Assembly: GCA_911387785.2 (NCBI GenBank) | Contig: OU426979.1 | Span: 121,788,579-121,852,578 of the forward strand | Reading direction: 5' to 3' | Length of the DNA stretch: 64,000 nucleotides | Origin: Aelia acuminata | Taxonomy: Eukaryota; Arthropoda; Insecta; Hemiptera; Pentatomidae | Shown here: positions 22,742-34,011 of the stretch, piece after piece | Numbering within the stretch: the first letter of the stretch is position 1 | Layout of the letters: every line of letters begins with the position of its first letter | Made by a program: the position numbers and the translations under genes | Notes under the pieces: generated by a model | Told to the model about the DNA's origin: nothing | Seen by the model: only the letters and a program-made list of their open reading frames with translations | The model's database searches: none

Positions 22742-25168
22742 TATAAGTAATTTCGCTTGAGGGTGGTTAAAATTCAAAATGTACTGGTCCGCAGACGGCG
22801 ATAATTAACATGGAAAGTGGACATGTACCTAATGAAAGGCGCTTATATGATTGCCGCGGCAATCTGTGATGTTATTGGAGTGGAATAATCAGAGCTGACA
22901 GCGGGGCCTATATTTATCTATTCGCCTGTCACTGGTAAATAGCTCTACTCTCTGTCTGCTATCTAGCGATGAAATCATTACCTTTAGAGGGTTCAGTGCA
23001 AATTTACTTTTCCGCATTTGTACGGCTGTTCGTTGGTCATTCAACTGATTGGTCAGAGCCAATGTCTATTGTCGTAGGTCCAATCCCTGGAACTCACTGT
23101 CATCAGTGGTCACCTATCCGCAATGATGAACCAGACGCCGCAGAATTTAATGCTTGTTTAGTTACGGGAAATCGACCCTTTCAACCTTGGCACTTTCAAT
23201 ACACACTGAATCATCTGTTTTCCTTCTAAAAGCTTTTCCCTTCCTACTTCTTTGCCGTTCAGTGCATTTTGGTACAAAATAAAATGAGTATGTAATGCTA
23301 GTTGAGTAGGATGAAGTGAAATTATTGATTTACTTCCTTTCAGTTTGTAGAGGGTTGAGATCCTTCAACGATTCATATTGAAACATAATTTTAGGCAGGG
23401 TTAGCACCATCTATATTGAAAAATAGAGATAAAAACTTTTCTTTTGTTGATAAAAACTCTATTTTTTCTTTATGAGAAGCAAACATGTGGTGTAAGAAGG
23501 GCGTGGAGAAGGTAAGCGCTAGGCTGAGAATTATGACGCAAGAACTCCAAGACGGAAGGGTGAATGTTCTTCAGGCATGTTACTGCGGGCCACGTCATTA
23601 GTGTAATTGCAACAGTTGTTCCCGCTTTGAGGCCCAACTCAAATGAGCGCTTTCTGCTTGTATGAACCTCATCTCTTGTAACACTAAGCAGTGATAAATT
23701 TAATCATCTTATCTCTTCCATCCCTGTCTGTGTAATAGAATAGGATGCGTTTTCGTTGACATGACAACTACTTACATAAACTTTAAAGGATGTTAACAAC
23801 ACTAACTTTACTATAAGACTAGATAATTTTGTTAAAAATTGGTTTTCTTTTAAGTGAATTGGAATTTAAGATTAGAGATAAAAATTGGGAAGTGAAATAC
23901 TTGTTTAAGTATTTCATTATTATTTACTACAATTAATTGTAATTTAACATACATGAACTATGGGTTGTATATTGCTATCTTTCATAAAGATTTTCTATTT
24001 TGTTTTTTATGGAATAATCATGGAAAGAATGATGTTAATAACAATGTTTCCATTTATTTTTAAATTACGAAATTATTTTTGAAGACATTAAAGACATATT
24101 TATACTTATCGAATGTGCTTTAAGGTTCTATTTAACAATCAAAGACCTATCGGATCCAATACTTGCAATCGGTAAGCCTTAATGCTCCTTATTTTGTCAT
24201 AAATAAAATCTAATCGCCGCGGATTTGATCTGATCCATATACCCTTTGATAATAAAATTCCTACTCACAGGTGCTTACTTGTTTTCACTCTCGCTTCCTC
24301 CTCTATTACTGAAACACCTAGGAATCTTAAAAGTATATGTTTGATGGACAAGGTAATGATATATATAGTTCTAGCACCCAGACAGCGCTGAGGTTGGATA
24401 TGGTTTATGTTTCAGCTGTTCATTTTAAATTATACTAGATTAAATTTAAATAATCAGTTTTCATCTGTATGTAAGCTGGTTGCCTACTATATGTTTTTAG
24501 GGGACTTATTTATTTTTATTGTTGCTTTGTTTATGGATTTTCTATCTAAATGAAACAATGGATTGTTAATCAGTTGGTATTTTTAAGTATTATAGTTTGG
24601 GTATTGTTGATATCTATTATATTTTTATATATTTGTATAAATAAAATTGGCGTTTTTAGCATGAGATGAACTCCAATTTGTTAGAGGATTGGAAAGTGAT
24701 TAACATTCAAGTTCATTCTATATTTTTAAGAAAGAAGAAGGTAAGTATGATTTAGAAGGGTTGGCAATAGATAAGTATACTTGGTTTATAGTTCCAAAAG
24801 AATTGAAGTTTAAGCGTACGTCAGGAATTAATAAGTGAACTAGAGGGTCGTATTTCATCAGCGTCTGACTCAACATTGGGAAACAAACTTTTATCATAAA
24901 TTAATTGATCATTTTACACAGTGATTGGCACCATTACATTATTTACTAGAATAATAAAATAATACTAGAAATAAGGATTTTCCCCTCAGTAATAAAAATG
25001 AATAGAAAATTACAGACGCAAGACTTACAATAAGTTTTGCAATACTTATAATACTACATACCTTATGGAGTTAACAAACAAACAAACGGAAAAAAAACCA
25101 AGTAAATGAGGATAATGCTTTCTTAGGGAATTTTCTAAATTGCGTTTACACATTTATCAAAGAAGGTC
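22742..25168. other. Gene-free stretch
   Basis: AT-rich with short GC-richer parts (about 22780-23170). An 86-codon open frame at 22969-23229 has no recognisable motif and is not called. No RNA gene or repeat was recognised. Confidence 0.4.
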
Positions 25169-25217
25169 GATTTCTACTCTGAGTGGTAAAAGTTGTTTGT
25201 TGCGCGCATCGCACAAC
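25169..25217 (+). repeat. Terminal relic of the satellite-unit repeat family
   Basis: The stretch GATTTCTACTCTGAG-TGGTAAAAGTTGT-TTGTTGCGCGCATCGCAC follows the right end of the 42-53 kb array units (ATTTCTAATCTAAG...GGTAAGTGAAAGTTGTGTGTTGCGCGCACGCACC) with small gaps. It suggests an old, dispersed copy of which only the right end is recognisable. Confidence 0.45.
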
Positions 25218-26514
25218 ATTATTTTTATTTAGCATTATCTAATAATTGTATATTGGAGTTTATTTTTATATTTAATTATTTTTTATTATATAAGAAACAA
25301 TCTTACAAAGGTTTACTGTTTTGAAGAATTATTGCTTTTAAGTGCTGGAAGCGATTGAACTTCCTTTAAATTATTTATTTTTTTATAACAAATTTAAAAA
25401 AACTGATAAATTAGTATTTCAAGAAAAACTATGATAATCTAAATTATCACCTTTATATATTATCCATAATTTAAAACGGGCATCCGCTGTGGCGTATATT
25501 CTAGATAATTGCTAAGTGGACAATGGGGGATATTTTCGTCCTTGACCGAGATCGAGTATACATTTTTTAAATCCCACCCAGCAATTTCCCCGAAACAGAT
25601 GTTCAAATAATCATAAACAATGCGGCTAGCAACGTGTTTTTTTTTTGTAACGTTCAGTAAATATTAGGTCCGTGTACCAGGATGACTCCATTATATATAA
25701 TTGCTGTGGCCCTGAGAGGATTTTTTAAAATAAAACTATAAGCAATCGTTGTATAACTTAGTAAGTTAATACGTGAGAGATCTGCATTGGTTGTGAGTAT
25801 GTAAATTGTAAATAATGTGTTTGGTTTGAATATTAAATGCAGCATTAATCCAGTAAGTTTATTTTTATTTTATTGAAATAATGTTAATTCTGGGGTATAC
25901 CAAATCTCCCTGAACGTATCTATTCTAAGTTTATTTAATTATTGGTGATAGTATATCCTCGCTTAGTATTCAGACGTTTGTCAGCAGTTGCTTCTATAAC
26001 TTGTATTTTTTTTTTTTTTTTAAATTTTATTTCATAGCTTATATATTAAAAAAAAAAAGAAATCGTTATTTGCGAACTGCCTTTTCTGGTACTGGATGCT
26101 GCGAAACTTAATAAAAAAAAGTAAATAATTTCATCGAGAAGACTGTGCGGAAAAGGGCATGTTACAACCTTAGTGAAACCCCATCGGACTATTAACAGTT
26201 AAAAAGGGTCTTAATTCGTTTTGTTTGATCGCTACGCTAGCACAAAAGGGGAAAACAACCGTTTACCGGCGCTTTTTAGTTGATATCGGGGCCACAATAA
26301 ATGGCTCAAATTTTTACATTCAATAATACACATACATTAAGTAAATAAAATTGTTTTTTAACTAAAAGTGTTTTTATTTAATTCTATTTTATCACTACTT
26401 AGTGTTTGCTGTAAAGATTACAAACACCATGATGTACAGATGTCGAGTACAAGTACCTTAATACTTTGTCCGTAAAAAAAGTATTGAAATTTGTTGTATC
26501 TACAATGAAATACT
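25218..26514. other. Gene-free AT-rich stretch
   Basis: AT-rich, with a T run near 26007-26020 and A runs near 26050 and 26112. No supportable genes. Confidence 0.4.
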
Positions 26515-27190
26515 TAGAGTACTTAGTTCCCTATTTTCCTCCTCCTCCAGACTTCACCCACCTTTACTGGGCCGTAGATCCTCAGAATTCCTCGCTCGAA
26601 CACACTGAGCTTCCTCTCATCACTTTTCGTCATAGTCCAAGCCTCTGATTCGTATGACAATACTGGCCGTACGAGGGTCTTGTATATATTCAGCTTGGTC
26701 TGCTTTGTGAGGTACCTACTACTAAAGTGTCGTCCAAGTCCAAAAAAACATCTATTGGCAGCAGAGATCCTTCTCTGTATATCTTTAGCCATATCGTTCT
26801 TATTATTCACTTCAGATCCAAGGCTTCGAACGGAGTGCCCAGATACACCTCACCTCCAACTCTCATGTACTTCATTTTTCTTTCATTGATTTCTAAACCA
26901 AGTCTTCTTGCAGCTGCTTCAAGTGCTGTAAATAAGTTCTCTATTTACCGACCTCGACATCGTCACGTTCATTAAACTTGGCAAACTATGAAGGGCAGGA
27001 CATGTGGCCAGAATGGATACCTCTGAAATACCGAAGCTGACTTAGAAGCTACACTCGACAAGATGAGTTGGAAGACCGAGGATTAGATGGCTGGACAGCG
27101 TAGCCAGTGAAATACGTACTACCAATGATTAAGGCCTATTTTCTTAAAATATGTATTTCATAAAATAGATTAAATCGAAAAAAAAATAAA
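26515..27190 (+). mobile_element. RTE-like LINE 3' end with 5' inversion (twin priming)
   Basis: Segment B (26515-26937) is inverted. Its minus strand encodes, in order, NLFTALEAAARRLGLEIN, MKYMRVGGEVYLGTPFEAL, then IYKTLVRPVLSYESEAWTM and GPVKVGEVWRRRK ending at codons for NREL. Segment C (26938 to about 27190, plus strand) carries on exactly where B stops in the normal protein: SLFTDLDIVTFIKL, RAGHVARMD, VGRPRIRWLDSVASE, then an A-rich tail near 27179-27190. B lies upstream of C and is flipped, and B's 5' end is at the junction with C. This is the arrangement produced by twin-primed reverse transcription. RT catalytic motifs are absent and both segments contain frameshifts. Confidence 0.82.
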
Positions 27191-28570
27191 TAAATCATTT
27201 GAATTGTTAATGATTTTATTATTAGCTACTGATTATTAATGAATTGGTAACTTCATTTTAAGTTAATGTTAAATGTGTCATGGATTTTTTTTACATCAAT
27301 CCGATATTATGTAACAATCATTCTCAGTGTGTCACATATTTTAAAAACAGCATCTGATTACATATTTGACAAAGAATAGTACCTTCGTTAAAAGTAGTTA
27401 AATTTATATTGAAGTAGTTTATAATAATATCCCATGAGAGAAATAGCAATTTCTGATAGCCTGAAATAAAAAAATAACTAAGTAATAGTAATACATTTTA
27501 TTTCCTTTGAATTGAAGTTTATTAATTTCTGAGATCTAAGCCCTAATGATGATTGAATTAATGCATACAATACTGGGATCTGACTTAATGTTTCCCAAAT
27601 CAATTGGTTATTCACGTTCTACTCGGACCATGTTCGTGATGTTTGGTAGGTGTATGAAATTATTTATCTTGCTAAATTGGGTCAATTGTATTGATAGCAA
27701 GTTTTCGGGTTGTGGCACACCAATGCCGTGAAGAATTTATAATGCCGAATGTCTATAGTTGACTTTAATTTATTGATTAAATTGATCGGATGTATAGTTT
27801 CATGTTAATAGGTTTTAGAGGGATAATTTTATTTTTTAAACTACATATAGGAGCTCAGATATTTCATATTTCGGCATATTTTAGGCAATGTTTTTTGAAG
27901 AAGTAATGAGTAATAGTAGTATTAATATTATTTTCTTGATTTTGGGGTTGATTATATCTCTATATTAAACCAATTATTAATTTAATTTTACTGGATAATT
28001 AATGGTTGACGTATACTCAACTCAAAGAACCAGTGGCGTAGAGGGAAAAAAATGACAAGTGAGTGGGGGGGGGGGGGTCGGTCCTATCAGCATACTAACG
28101 ACTGAGGGATGTTTGTAGTTCTGGTATTGGTAAGAATACAACTGAAAAAGGTTTCAGCCTACTTAAACGGTTTTGCATGATTTATTATTTATTAAGATAA
28201 TTCAGTTTATCTGTCTTAATTTTTTTCTTGATAATACTAATAATTGAGGAGGGGCTACCTTATATATAATGGGTATTATATATAAAGTAATGTAAATGTT
28301 AATGATGATGCTAAAACTAAAAAAATAAACAGTTTACATATAAAATGATAATAATATAAACTGATGAATTTACATTACTGTATTTAAAGGTGCAAACATA
28401 ACGCAGGCATTGAAAATTCATTTTGTTAAGGCCAGTGATTACCTAGTGAACAAAGATAATACAAAGTCTAGGTAATGGATGATAACCAATGGTTATTAAT
28501 GTTGTTTTTCCTCAAAGATTAGTTTACAATGTGCAACATTCTCTATCAGTAAGGACCTCTGAAATTCACT
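27191..28570. other. Gene-free AT-rich stretch
   Basis: No supportable features apart from a G14 run near 28064-28077. Confidence 0.4.
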
Positions 28571-29298
28571 ATGCCAAAACAAAATTTTCGTCAAATTTAT
28601 TTTTACTAGTTCAAACTCGAGTTCAAACAGCGGCTCAAACCGCGCGTTACATCAATGTTGTTTGGGGGAGGAAGGAAGCATCAGTGAATGTACAATGCAG
28701 CGATGGTTCCAAAAATTTCGTCTTGGAGATTTTGATCTCGAAGATAAGGAAGATCGTCGTAGGCCTTCTGTTGTTGATCACTACCATCTGAGGGATTTGG
28801 TTGAAGAAAAACCTCGCAAAACTACTCGAGAGAGGTTAGTGTTGACCACTCAACAGTTGTTCGCCATCTAAAACGAATTGGTATGGTAAAGAAGCTCAAT
28901 ACGTGGATACCTCACGAATTGACCGACAGCCAAAAACATCGGCGTTCTGAAATTTGCAATTCTCTTTTGTTGCGCTACCAAAATGAACCATTTCCTAATC
29001 GAATCGTGACTTGTGATGAAAAAATGGATCGTATATGACAACATGAGACGGTCGGGCCTTAAGGGTAAAATTGTTTAGAAACCGAAGAGAAACCGAAAGT
29101 GCCTTCCGCGAGTTTATTGAGAGTTTAGATAAAGATTTGTTCAAAACTGGAATAAAAATGCGTCTTATATGTTGGCGACGATTTGTCGATAATGATGGAA
29201 AATATTTTGAATAAATAATCTTAGTTTTATAAAAGTTATAATACAATTTTTTTTTTTGTCATATAAAAACCTGCATTATTTTTCACCAACCCAATATA
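28571..29298 (+). pseudogene. mariner element with internally deleted transposase (copy B)
   Basis: Starting near an ATG at about 28571, the N-terminal DNA-binding domain is recognisable: QTARxINVVWG, then EGSISECTMQRWFQKFRLGD and FDLEDKEDRRRPSVVD (open at 28662-28871). One frame over come DHSTVVRHLKRIGMVKKLNT, WIPHELTDSQKHRR and NRIVTCDEK, the first catalytic Asp. Beyond about 29050 the central catalytic part is lost, and the sequence jumps to the C-terminal RRFVDNDGKYFE. The 3' end complement reads TTGGGTTGGTGAAAAATAAT, a mariner terminal repeat, with TA following at 29298. The left terminal repeat was not found. It belongs to a different mariner lineage from copy A, judging by the terminal sequence. 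Confidence 0.8.
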
Positions 29299-29299
29299 A

Positions 29300-30541
29300 T
29301 CTTTTCGTCCATCTTGTGCATTCAGCTCTGGGTTGTTGTGTTGAAACCTTAGGCTACATTAAATTGGTTTAATACTCTGTGTAGATGCTTTGAACTCCCC
29401 GGACTGATTCTTTCCTTATTTCCATTTAATCATAAAATTTATCGAATCCAGATGGGGACGTTTACAATGTCTGCCCAGTTTAATTTGATTTATTTTAACC
29501 ATTTCCGACCTACTTAGTATAGGGGAAACGAACTGATCGATAACAAATAATTTGTTACTGGACGAATTGTTCCGGTAGATAACGTTTACATGTGCAACAG
29601 AGGCTGGCTTAATTAATTACCGGTGTAAGTTTTCAACTTTAGCATGTCAGCAAGTTTCATTTTAGGACAGATTTTCCGAAAAACTAACACTGAAATTGAT
29701 GATGATTAAAGCTCCCGCGTCTTACTCCGTAGAATACTTTCTGAGACTTATTATTTATTTAACTGAGACTAAAGTTATTGTTTTAAACATGAAACACAAT
29801 GAAGTTATGTATCATCGTGATGTTAATTATTGAGTCCCTCTGTTTTATTGAAAGCCAGCTTGGAAACTTTGTTTCGAAGATGTGAATATTTAATTTTTCT
29901 TTTCTTTTTTCTCCATGACCTTGTTGGAAAGTGGCGCGTCACAGCTTTGTGGCTAGCCAGTATTTGGGGCTAAAGGGGGTCATTGTTCAATCCTCAAAGT
30001 CCGTCCAACGATTTATCCCTTTGAGGTTCGCTTGATATCCATCCCTTCATCTGTGAATAACTTTAAAGAAAAGTATTACTCTCGATTCCTCAGAATCCTT
30101 TGTAATATCAACTTAATCTATTTTTCAGAAAAAAAAAAAAAAAGCAGAAAAGCAGAAAAAGAAGTGGATTTGTATTGTTTCACGATGTTTCAAAGAGGTT
30201 TAACATTTTTTCCTCCTAGCGGCTTACAATCGGTGATCACTGCTTCTCCTAAATAAAAAAAATGCTGAGGCGTAATTTTTTGTCCAATTTTTCAAGGGAA
30301 GTTGAATTTTCAGAAAAGTGATCTGTTAATAATAATTCGTTCTCCTAAGTAAGCGAACTAGAGTTTGATAACTAGAGATGCGACAACAAAACATCGATTT
30401 CGATAAAACATCATTGTTATCAAACATTTGCTTTTTTTTTCGTTCAAAAATCGATTCTAAAACGTCATTTGTTCTCTACTAATTTAATCTATTATTGTGG
30501 GTAACCACCTTGTTTTAAATTATTTTATATAATTTATTTCT
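29300..30541. other. Gene-free stretch
   Basis: AT-rich with an A run near 30129-30143. A GC-richer patch (about 29930-30010) has no assignable content. Confidence 0.4.
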
Positions 30542-30667
30542 TGAAGAGATAAGATTGGGCTCCGCCGGGAGTCGAACCCGGGTCTTCCGCGTGACATGCG
30601 CATATCGCGCTAGCTAACCACTGCACTACAGAGCTCGCTTCCAAGCGGAGCCAATCCTTCCTCTTCA
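30542..30667 (-). repeat. Small inverted-repeat unit enclosing a tRNA-like sequence
   Basis: The left end TGAAGAGATAAGATTGGGCT(CCGC) and the inverted right end TGAAGAGGAAGGATTGGCT(CCGC) match over about 23 bp with three differences, so the 126-bp unit has terminal inverted repeats extending the tRNA acceptor stem. A second, inverted partial unit follows: 30735-30774 is the near-perfect reverse complement of 30628-30667 and continues into a tRNA-like 5' half that stops after box A. The unit looks like a tRNA-derived MITE/SINE hybrid. Confidence 0.6.
30558..30635 (-). tRNA. tRNA-Asp-like sequence (pseudogene or SINE head)
   Basis: On the minus strand there is box A (TGCAGTGGTTAGC), an anticodon loop ATGTCAC with GTC (Asp), a variable region GAAGAC, a perfect T-arm (CCGGG-TTCGACT-CCCGG) and an acceptor 3' strand CGGAGCC that pairs with AGCTCTG at 6 of 7 positions (one G-T pair, one A-C mismatch). 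The T-arm and anticodon 3' side closely follow insect tRNA-Asp. About five extra bases sit between the D-arm and anticodon arm, and the D-stem is poor, so a functional tRNA is unlikely. Confidence 0.55.
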
Positions 30668-30822
30668 CTGATACCTCTTCCTCGATCTCGCAATATACTC
30701 GCAAAACTTGCGAAACTTAAGATAATTTATTTTTTGAAGAGGTAGGATTGGCTCCGCTTGGAAGCGAGCTCTGTGGTGCCGTTAGTAAAAAGTCGTTTGT
30801 TCTCTTTTTTATTATTCAACAG

Positions 30823-31115
30823 AAACTATTGGTTTCCAAGGTACTGATCGCAACTCTCTTAAAACTAAATCAAAACTTAATGAGATTAAATTGAGAGAGA
30901 ATGCGAAGTGCGTGCTGCTAAAAATGTTATCGATCGAAAAAAACAAAAAAACACAGCGATTCTTAAGGAATGAACTTATGTTCCAACAAGCACTTAAACA
31001 CGATAACTCTCGCATGCGCAGAACGCCTTTTATAACTACTCATGCTGATAAGGAATGGCTTGCTGCGTGTGCGAAAAGAGTTTTCATCGTCTTTTATGAG
31101 CTTGTTAGAAATTAG
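30823..31115 (+). CDS. Candidate terminal exon or unknown open frame
   Basis: An open frame of about 97 codons ends with TAG at 31113-31115. It is preceded by a good splice-acceptor look-alike (pyrimidine-rich stretch, then TTATTATTCAACAG, ending at 30822). The protein is hydrophilic and mixed in composition: GTDRNSLKTKSKLNEIK, ENAKCVLLKMLSIEKNKK, RNELMFQQALKHDNSRMRR, WLAACAKRVFIVFYELVRN. This composition is unlike the A/T-driven chance frames around it (K/I/F/N homopolymeric). I do not recognise a family. It starts just after the tRNA-like inverted repeats, so a transposon origin is also possible. There is no upstream exon evidence. Confidence 0.3.
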
Positions 31116-31285
31116 CTAAGCTAGTGATTTTATAAGTAATAAATATCCCTGCCGGAAAAGAATAAAATAACATCGTTTTCTGAAAAATAATGAAGCGTTA
31201 AAAATGATTTCCAATTTATTATCAGCCCTTGTTAGGAACCTTTTCAATTGATTCTTATTTACAACATTTATAAAAACTGAACGTG

Positions 31286-31570
31286 GGGTGACCAGTGGTA
31301 TTGTGGTTAGCATAGAAACTTAAAATACTAATGGTCGCGGTTTCGCGCCCCAAGATGGCCCTGGGATTATTTAATGGGAGTAAAAAATCCTTGTTTATGC
31401 CGTACCTCGAATAGGACGTAAAATGGAGGTCCCGAGCCTGTACGATGTCAAGTACTCGTTAAAGATCCCTATCCTAAATATACCTGGATAGGCAAAATTT
31501 AGGACTCCCACTGTCCGATTAGCCTTAGTGGCATAACGTGACGTTAAAACAAACAAACGAACAACAAACG
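31286..31570 (+). mobile_element. tRNA-derived SINE, family S1, copy 1
   Basis: The head has box A-like GTATTGTGGTTAGCATAG and box B-like GGTTTCGCGCCCC. The body contains GGACGTAAAATGGAGGTCCC, GAGCCTGTACGATGTCA, GATAGGCAAAATTTAGGACT and TGTCCGATTAGCC, and the end is GACGTTAAAACAAACAAACG. The same body and tail recur at 39252, 55923, 57368 and 58062, all on the plus strand. Confidence 0.8.
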
Positions 31571-32732
31571 TTATTATTATTTCTATAATCTCCTATGAAA
31601 TATTTATATATAAAAATTCAAACGAGTCCCTTGAGTAAAGATGGCCAACTTCATTTTTGGTATACCTGCTCCATGAATTACTGACCACATTTTCAAATAA
31701 AAAAAAAAAAAATCATTGAGAAAGATATTTTTTGTTTGCCATCGCATAAACTATCTAATCTATACAATAATGTATAGATATAATTGTTAATTCTTCTAAA
31801 TAAATCTAAGACAGAATAAGTTTATAATAATCTAGTGAAATTAAACTAAGAAAATAATTAATAGTAAAAATTATAAAAGAAAAATTTTTAGGGAAAATTC
31901 ATTTATTGTTTTTGTTTTCCTTTATACAGCTTCGAGATAAATTAAGTAATTTCAGAAAGAGCTAGTCGCCCCATCTTCGCACACGTGAAAAACATCATTT
32001 CCGCAGCCAGCGACTTCTATTTCCTCTATTTAACGCCCCCCAACGTTGTTTGGAAGGGTTGGAGGAAACGAATTATGTGTTAAAATTGTATTTCCAAGAC
32101 GGGTTGTCTATTTGTCCATTTAAAAAAAAAAAATTCATAACTTGCCTAATTAAATTTTTTTTTCTAACATTTTTCTGACCCTCACATTTCCATTGACCTA
32201 AATAGGATTATTCGCCAACTCTTGGTGGTTTTTAATAAACTGCTAAAAATATGACCGAAAGTGTTTTGAGTTTGAGTTTGAGACTTCAATCTATTATTTA
32301 ACATGGCGTGATAAGAAGACGTGGGATTTATCAGTTATAAGATATCTCCTATACAAGTTTTCCAGGTGTTTTTTATTTATAGTGAAACTAGAGAAGCATC
32401 ACAATGGACAGTCCATTCTTGTATATTTGGTAAACTCATGGCAATCTGCGTTTTTAATTTCAAACCTACCAATAAAATTATTTTTCCAATTCTTAAAAAC
32501 ATCCCATGTGAGGCTGATAAGGACATGACTACGACAACTGCTAATTTGAAATTTTCATCATTTTTTACTATCATTTTTTTTTCTGTCATTTTTCTACTAT
32601 CACTCGGTTCTTCACATGGTGCAATTAATCTAATAATAGTATTTTTGTTTATACACATTTATAGAACTGTTTTAAATATATCTGTGAAAGATTAAATTTT
32701 ATCAAATAAATAATTTAAAAAATAAATAAATT
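31571..32732. other. Gene-free AT-rich stretch
   Basis: Opposite-strand open frames at about 32321-32695 are low-complexity and overlap each other. Neither has recognisable motifs. Confidence 0.4.
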
Positions 32733-32850
32733 GGGAAGGGGGGTAGCTCAATGAGTGAGAACGAACTGTTTTACAATGTTCGAACTCCGAGGCAGAGTAC
32801 TTTTATATTCTGTTACAACAGTCGTTAATCGATCCAGCACTCTCCTAAAG
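32733..32850 (+). mobile_element. tRNA-like SINE head (family S2)
   Basis: GGGGGGTAGCTCAATGAGTG gives a good box A, and TGTTCGAACTCCGAGG a good box B about 45 bases later, spaced as in a tRNA. The downstream body is not shared with family S1. Probably a decayed tRNA-derived SINE; the end was not determined. Confidence 0.45.
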
Positions 32851-32989
32851 TACACTCAGCTTCTATAAAATGGATGATATTAATTAAAGTAAAATTAATA
32901 TAGAGATGAGAGATTGTCAACTGTTCTTCAATTACGATAGGTTAAATAATGGTCAGGATTTTCAGTTTACAATGATATTTATTATGGTA

Positions 32990-33030
32990 AGCCAACGTTT
33001 CGATCTAGCTTGTGGATCTTCATCAGGGCT
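32990..33030 (-). ncRNA. Hammerhead-ribozyme-like motif (left arm)
   Basis: Reverse complement of the motif at 34995-35035 and identical in its core. See that entry for the structural reading. Confidence 0.52.
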
Positions 33031-33525
33031 AAAAGAAAACAAATACATATATGAGTATCTATGCTAGAGGGTGACAATAAATGGATACATTACAGAACTG
33101 ATAATAATATAAAAGATGGTATACATAAATATTAAAATAAGAGGCTGGTTAACAAGATAAAATAGAATATGATATTTACCTACTGAGTCCAGGTGGATAC
33201 TAAGACTAAAGGTAAAAATAAGGTGAGAGGTAGTGGTAGGGGGTAGGTTTGCCGACTTCAAAGGTTTATGGCGGGGAAATCCAACGCTTTTGAAGTGAAG
33301 GCACATGACAACTGAGTGAACAAAATATTTAAAAACTAACAAAATATATGGTACTGTATACAAATAGTTGTGTCTGGACTGAATAATAACATAAAAATGA
33401 GATAATACATAATGTAACAATGCATACAAATTTGGAAAATATATAGAAAGAAGCATACAATACAAAAAATAATAAAAGTATAAGAGGTACAGAGATAATT
33501 GCAGGTACCTATGAAATCAAAACTA

Positions 33526-33920
33526 GGATTTGAGGATGCGGAAGATGTTAGAATAAGTGGATGAAATTATCTCTTTATCTGTTTTGTGATTTACCGGGTT
33601 ATTAGTTTCTAGATGGATGAAAATGGATTCTGAGAGGAGACGTTTGTCGTGGTTAGATACAGTTGCTAATATGGAGGGGTTCTCAAAGTCGAAGGAATGG
33701 TTGTGGGCAATGGCATGTTCTGCTAATTTAGATGTAGACGAATTACGCGAGGAAATACTGTATTTATGTTGATAAATACGTTTTTTTAAATAATTTTTGG
33801 TTTCACCTATATAGCAACTGTTGCAATTAAGCGTGGAGCACTGGATACGATAAACTACATTACACTTGTCTAGGAGAGGTACAGGGTCTTTGAGTTTTGT
33901 ATAAAGATTTTTTAAGAGTT
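33526..33920 (-). pseudogene. Penelope GIY-YIG endonuclease domain (left copy)
   Basis: The minus strand encodes NLYTKLKDPVPLLDKCNVVY, then RIQCSTLNCNSCYIGETKNY and LKKRIYQHKYS, then AEHAIAHNHSFDFENPSIL and RLLSESIFIHLETNNPVNH, ending ...NIFRILKS. The CxxC-type cysteines before SCYIGET, the Arg in KKRIYQH and the downstream ESIFI Glu fit the GIY-YIG endonuclease fused to Penelope-type RTs, where it nicks the insertion target. The frame is intact through the domain, but there is no RT upstream, and the 146-bp deletion removes the linker. Expression is unlikely. Confidence 0.82.
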
Positions 33921-33932
33921 TTAGCATCGTTA

Positions 33933-33950
33933 TTAATAACGATTTATTAT
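33933..33950. other. Centre of the Penelope palindrome
   Basis: The 17-bp stems 33916-33932 and 33951-33967 (GAGTTTTAGCATCGTTA and its complement) flank an 18-bp AT-rich spacer, so the two Penelope copies meet head to head with essentially no foreign DNA between them. Confidence 0.75.
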
Positions 33951-34011
33951 TAACGATGCTAAAACTCAAAATCTCTCTAACAACTCTTCACAACCTACGA
34001 TTTCTACTTTC

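Larger units (their letters stand above)
32939..33932 (-). mobile_element. Penelope-like element, left arm of palindrome
   Basis: This 994-bp arm is the reverse complement of 33951-35086, nearly base for base, except that the left arm lacks a 146-bp segment present on the right (33968-34113). It carries the C-terminal endonuclease and the 3' flank including the ribozyme-like motif. A 133-codon frame in the 3' flank (33064-33465) is predicted identically in both arms, showing how little they have diverged. No reverse transcriptase is present, so each copy is severely 5' truncated. Confidence 0.85.

Noticed and set aside
22969..23229. 86-codon frame with GC-balanced composition
   Set aside because: No family recognised, no splice or promoter context, and flanked by transposon debris.
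32321..32695. 124-codon plus-strand frame overlapping a 93-codon minus-strand frame
   Set aside because: Low-complexity, hydrophobic or T-rich translation without an ATG context or family motif. Likely chance in AT-rich sequence.
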